From JBBPYA01 sp038200385 (lineage in GTDB: Bacteria > Actinomycetota > Actinomycetes > Mycobacteriales > Geodermatophilaceae), in the NCBI GenBank assembly GCA_038200385.1, contig JBBPYA010000229.1, positions 1 to 8,073 on the forward strand: a stretch of DNA of 8,073 bases, in the 5' to 3' direction. Below, one piece after another: positions 5,809 to 8,073 of this stretch. A program made the translations under genes and the position numbers. Numbering within the stretch: the stretch's first letter is position 1; every line of letters begins with the position of its first letter. Under the pieces are notes generated by a model. The model was not told where the DNA came from. It searched no databases and saw only the letters and a program-made list of their open reading frames with translations.

Positions 5809-6525
5809 GTGGATCCGCAGGCACTGACCTCCTGGTGGGATTGGCTGCTGGCCGTCCAGCCGGTGCCCGCCCCCTCGGTCGTCCTGACCGCGGCGATCGT
5901 CGCGGTCGCGGGGGTCGCGCTGCCCCGGGTGTGGCGCCGGACCCGCCACGTCGTGACGATCGCTCACGAGGGCGGGCACGCCTTGGGCGCGCTCCTGACC
6001 GGCCGGCGGCTGGCCGGCATCCGGCTGCACTCGGACACCTCGGGGCTGACGGTGTCCGTCGGTCGGACCGGGGGGATCGGGATGGCCCTGACTCTCATCG
6101 TGGGATACCTGGCGCCGTCGGCGTTGGGGCTCGCGGCGGCGGCCCTGCTGGCCGGCGGCCGGGTCACGGCGACCCTGGTCGGGGCGCTGGTCCTCTTCGC
6201 GGGCGTCCTGCTCCAGATCCGCAACGCCTTCGGCGCCGTGCTGCTCCTTCTGGCCGGTGGCGCGGTGATCTCCGTCCTGTCCCTCGCCACCGCCGCGGTA
6301 CAGGCCCTTGCCGCGTACACGTTGGGGATCTTCCTGATCGCCGGTGGCATCAGGCCGGTCGTCGAACTGGCCCGGACCCGGCGACACAGCAGGCTGCGCA
6401 CGTCCGACGCCGATCAGCTGGCCCGGATCACCCGGGTTCCTGCTCCGGTCTGGGTGGGCGTCTTCGGGCTCGGCGTGCTGGCGCTGTCCGGATGGGGCGC
6501 GCAGTTGCTGCTTCCCGTCGGCTGA
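5809..6525 (+). CDS. M50B-type membrane zinc metalloprotease-like protein
   Basis: A 238-residue multi-pass membrane protein of the peptidase M50B group, distantly related to site-2 proteases. The zinc motif HEGGH is at residues 53-57 (H53, E54, H57), in the context VVTIAHEGGHALGALLTGRR. The loop after it (GIRLHSDTSGLTVSV) and the later IRNAFG (137-142) and SDADQLARIT (199-208) resemble the family. About six hydrophobic segments occur (around 24-39, 89-117, 121-137, 142-160, 164-183, 214-236). Site-2-type proteases cut substrates inside the membrane, but the target of this small actinobacterial group is unknown and activity is not proven. The GTG at 5809-5811 is chosen because a -10 hexamer sits 6 nt upstream and the upstream extension is Arg/Pro-rich and unlike a protein start. 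The gene is divergent from the phosphatidyltransferase gene. Confidence 0.88.
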   Translation: MDPQALTSWWDWLLAVQPVPAPSVVLTAAIVAVAGVALPRVWRRTRHVVTIAHEGGHALGALLTGRRLAGIRLHSDTSGLTVSVGRTGGIGMALTLIVGYLAPSALGLAAAALLAGGRVTATLVGALVLFAGVLLQIRNAFGAVLLLLAGGAVISVLSLATAAVQALAAYTLGIFLIAGGIRPVVELARTRRHSRLRTSDADQLARITRVPAPVWVGVFGLGVLALSGWGAQLLLPVG

Positions 6526-6558
6526 GCGCGTCGTTAGCCCGGTCCAGCCGGCAACTGA

Positions 6559-6584
6559 GGGCGGCGACCGCCCGCCCGTTCGGG
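6559..6584 (+). terminator. Tandem hairpins after the metalloprotease gene
   Basis: GGGCGG (6559-6564), loop CGA and CCGCCC (6568-6573) form a 6-bp stem, followed directly by CCCG TT CGGG (6575-6584). They begin 34 nt after the stop codon. There is no T run, as is common for high-GC actinobacterial terminators, so terminator function is plausible rather than shown. Confidence 0.4.
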
Positions 6585-6797
6585 GGTCCAGGGGGCAGCC
6601 GCCGCGCTCCCAGTGTCACACCTGTGGTCGGATCGGGGGGAAGCACCGACCAGGCGAGGGCCAGATCGGGCGTGGCTATCCTGAGCGGTTCGCCCCGGCG
6701 CAGAGAAGAACCGACGTCGTTCCCCCCAGCGACGCCGGTCCGTGCCTCCCCGATGCGACGCGAGAAGCCCCCCCGGACCGAGCACCTCGCAGGCGAT

Positions 6798-6830
6798 TTG
6801 AAACCTAGCGCGAAGGATGTCGCATACTGT
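6798..6830 (+). promoter_or_regulatory. Candidate promoter of the 325-aa protein gene
   Basis: TTGAAA (6798-6803) resembles a -35 element; CATACT (6823-6828) and TACTGT (6825-6830) resemble -10 elements. The spacers (19 and 21 nt) are longer than ideal. The local A/T content stands out against the rest of the spacer. A transcript starting shortly after would have a leader of roughly 20 nt that includes the ribosome site at 6846-6850. Confidence 0.35.
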
Positions 6831-6845
6831 CTCCTATCGGGGATC

Positions 6846-6850
6846 GGAGA
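6846..6850 (+). promoter_or_regulatory. Ribosome binding site of the 325-aa protein gene
   Basis: GGAGA lies 7 nt before the GTG at 6858-6860. It decides the start: the open frame continues far upstream without a stop, but only this codon has a good site. Confidence 0.65.
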
Positions 6851-6857
6851 CCGAACA

Positions 6858-7835
6858 GTGGGGCGTGCCGAAGCGGCGTCGGTGCTGTGTGTCGTTCTCG
6901 GCTCGCACGATCTGCCCTACCGCGAGCGATGGAAGGACCTCGGCGTCGCCCCGCGACGAGGTCACCTCCTCAACCGGACCGCCATCGGCCGGGTGCTGGC
7001 CGCGCATCTTGTGAACGTCGGCCAGCTGGAGGAGGCCGCCGAGGCCGATTGGCCGCGCACCCACAAGGACTGGCTGCACCGCTGCCTGAACCCGGACCGC
7101 GCCGAACGTTCCCATCCGCTGGACCGCGACGCCCTGACGTTGGTTTGCGACGCCTTCGAGCTCGCCGCCCGGCACCGGACCCACCTCCGCGCGCAGTGGG
7201 AAAGCCCACCCGGCACGCTGCTGCTGCAGCCCGGCGGCTCGCTGGATCCACGGCTGAACCCGGAGCAGCTGAGCAACCGCGCGGGGCCACCGCAGGGCTA
7301 CCACTGCCTGTCGGTTCTGGAGGAGCGCTTCGTCGGCCCGCAGCGGTTGCCCCGGCTGCATCGGTCCACCATGCTCATGCAGGCCGACACCGACGGCGTA
7401 CAGCACGTCACGTACGTCTTCGACGTCGCCACCCCCGCCGTGACGGTGGAGGTCGAGCACGGCGGTGGATCGACCGGCCCGATCTACCCCCTCGAGCCCG
7501 GCTTCTGGGCGCAGGACATCCGCTTCGACCGACCGCTGCGGCGCGGTGAGCGGCGGCGCGTGGTGTGCACGTCGACCCCGCAGCCGGGCACGCCTGATCC
7601 GACGGAGTTCCGCCGCCGCGGCTGCAGCCACCCGGACACCCCGATCGAGATCGTGATCCGCTTCGACCCGGACTGCCTGCCCGCCGGGATCGTGCGCTGC
7701 CTGTGGCCCGGCCACACCGCCGCGGCCATCGCGGAGGCGCCTTCGGAGCTGAGCGACGGACACCTGGTCCGGTTCGTCGTCAGCTACGTGCAGCCCGGCG
7801 CGCTGGTCGGCCTGCGCTGGACCTGGCCGGCCTGA
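6858..7835 (+). CDS. Actinobacterial protein of unknown function, two-region architecture
   Basis: This 325-residue soluble protein has no function I can name. Residues about 1-118 are helical, with NRTAIGRVLAAHLVNVGQLE (39-58), a KDWLHRCLN segment (70-78) and LTLVCDAFELAARHRTHLRAQW (93-114). The order resembles a helix-turn-helix region followed by the C-terminal helices seen in XRE-like regulators, though I cannot confirm DNA binding. After a Pro/Gly linker (about 117-147), residues 148-323 look beta-rich and end in VVSYVQPGALVGLRWTW. From memory, this second region (LHRS near 167-170, VFDV, PLEPGFWAQDIRFDRPLRRG, FRRRG, then a Trp-rich end) resembles hypothetical proteins that recur in actinobacterial genomes, a recollection that needs a search. 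There are eight Cys (11, 77, 97, 150, 237, 256, 273, 281) but no clear metal motif. It is monocistronic here, with its own promoter-like region. Confidence 0.82.
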   Translation: MGRAEAASVLCVVLGSHDLPYRERWKDLGVAPRRGHLLNRTAIGRVLAAHLVNVGQLEEAAEADWPRTHKDWLHRCLNPDRAERSHPLDRDALTLVCDAFELAARHRTHLRAQWESPPGTLLLQPGGSLDPRLNPEQLSNRAGPPQGYHCLSVLEERFVGPQRLPRLHRSTMLMQADTDGVQHVTYVFDVATPAVTVEVEHGGGSTGPIYPLEPGFWAQDIRFDRPLRRGERRRVVCTSTPQPGTPDPTEFRRRGCSHPDTPIEIVIRFDPDCLPAGIVRCLWPGHTAAAIAEAPSELSDGHLVRFVVSYVQPGALVGLRWTWPA

Positions 7836-7854
7836 TCGGCGATCCCGACTCGGC

Positions 7855-8040
7855 TCAGCCGAAGAGGACGGCCAGCAGCAGCAGGACAGCCACCGCGTGG
7901 ACGACGGTCCAGCCCACCGCCACCCCGAAGCTCAGCCCGAACAACGACATCAGCCCGAACGCGACGACCCCAGCCAGCACCAGCAGGGCCAGCGCGGCGA
8001 ACAGCAGCCTGCTTCGCGCCGGAGGCCGCGCTGCGCTCAC
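7855..8040 (-). CDS. Small two-helix membrane protein
   Basis: A 61-residue protein with a short basic N-terminus (AARPPARSR) and two hydrophobic helices at about 12-34 and 38-59, separated by a short Gly/Phe turn. The basic start suggests an N-terminus inside the cell. I do not recognise the family and propose no function. The GTG at 8038-8040 has no Shine-Dalgarno sequence, but a -10-like GATACT ends 6 nt before it, which fits a leaderless gene. The frame remains open upstream to the window edge region, so a longer form cannot be fully excluded. It converges on the 325-aa protein gene with 19 bp between stops. Confidence 0.65.
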   Translation of the reverse strand: MSAARPPARSRLLFAALALLVLAGVVAFGLMSLFGLSFGVAVGWTVVHAVAVLLLLAVLFG

Positions 8041-8046
8041 CGGCCC

Positions 8047-8052
8047 AGTATC
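8047..8052 (-). promoter_or_regulatory. -10-like hexamer for a leaderless small membrane protein gene
   Basis: Minus-strand GATACT (A at position 2, T at position 6 as in TANNNT) lies exactly 6 nt before the GTG at 8038-8040. The matching -35 would fall at or past the window edge, so it cannot be judged. Confidence 0.4.
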
Positions 8053-8073
8053 CGACGCCGCGCAAGCCCCCCG

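Larger units (their letters stand above)
6526..6857. other. 332-bp spacer without a gene
   Basis: No reading frame here has a plausible start, ribosome site and protein-like sequence. The left part holds two tandem hairpins that may end the metalloprotease transcript. The middle has small palindromes (GTGTCACAC and CACACCTGTG, together spanning 6612-6625). It also has GGGGGGAA (6634-6641), complementary to TTCCCCCC (6719-6726), and a 5-bp stem CGTCG/CGACG (6715-6719 / 6730-6734) around the C-run. The right part, from about 6796, is clearly richer in A and T and looks like the promoter of the next gene. Confidence 0.6.

Noticed and set aside
5678..5824. N-terminal extension of the phosphatidyltransferase
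   Set aside because: It is Pro/Arg-rich, crosses the divergent spacer and overlaps the start of the metalloprotease gene.
6798..6800. TTG as an earlier start of the 325-aa protein
   Set aside because: The later GTG has a well-placed GGAGA; this TTG fits better as part of a -35-like hexamer.
5394..6857. Long plus-strand open frame running upstream of the 325-aa protein
   Set aside because: It is Arg/Pro/Gly-rich and overlaps the phosphatidyltransferase and metalloprotease genes; it is open only because high-GC sequence rarely has stops.
7851..7861. CGGCTCAGCCG as a bidirectional terminator
   Set aside because: The stem is only 4 bp with a 3-nt loop and overlaps the small membrane gene's end.

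Overview
The window is very GC-rich, with strongly GC-biased third codon positions, frequent GTG starts, several apparently leaderless genes and an AidB-type acyl-CoA dehydrogenase. All of this suggests a high-GC actinobacterium (Actinomycetota); I cannot name the genus. I see no phage, insertion sequence, CRISPR array, tRNA or rRNA.

Layout. A C-terminal gene fragment of unknown function (1-202, +) converges on a six-gene minus-strand block. In transcription order this block contains: a CDP-alcohol phosphatidyltransferase (4961-5677); a small VTT/DedA-like membrane protein overlapping it by 4 nt (4479-4964); an NAD(P)-dependent aldehyde dehydrogenase (3002-4426); a 3-hydroxyacyl-CoA dehydrogenase (2107-2970); a pyridoxamine-phosphate-oxidase-like flavin-fold protein (1391-2047); and an AidB-like acyl-CoA dehydrogenase that is broken (229-1389). 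A divergent spacer with a strong dyad (5743-5764) separates this block from a plus-strand M50B-type membrane metalloprotease (5809-6525). A 332-bp spacer with tandem hairpins and a promoter-like region follows. Next come a 325-aa protein of unknown function with a possible HTH-like N-terminal region (6858-7835, +) and a convergent 61-aa two-helix membrane protein (7855-8040, -).

How the genes may work together. Phosphatidyltransferase and VTT protein look translationally coupled and suggest making a phospholipid headgroup and handling that lipid in the membrane. Aldehyde dehydrogenase, hydroxyacyl-CoA dehydrogenase and acyl-CoA dehydrogenase suggest fatty-acyl or aldehyde oxidation, but the last gene is no longer intact.

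Most notable signals. (1) The AidB-like gene carries two internal deletions, with a net frame change at the first and a further frameshift near its end; a 21-bp near-perfect direct repeat sits on two of the three lesions. (2) Four genes have a -10-like hexamer exactly 6 nt upstream of the start codon, the geometry of leaderless mRNAs. (3) The 325-aa protein has no assigned function. No clearly new multi-gene system is visible.
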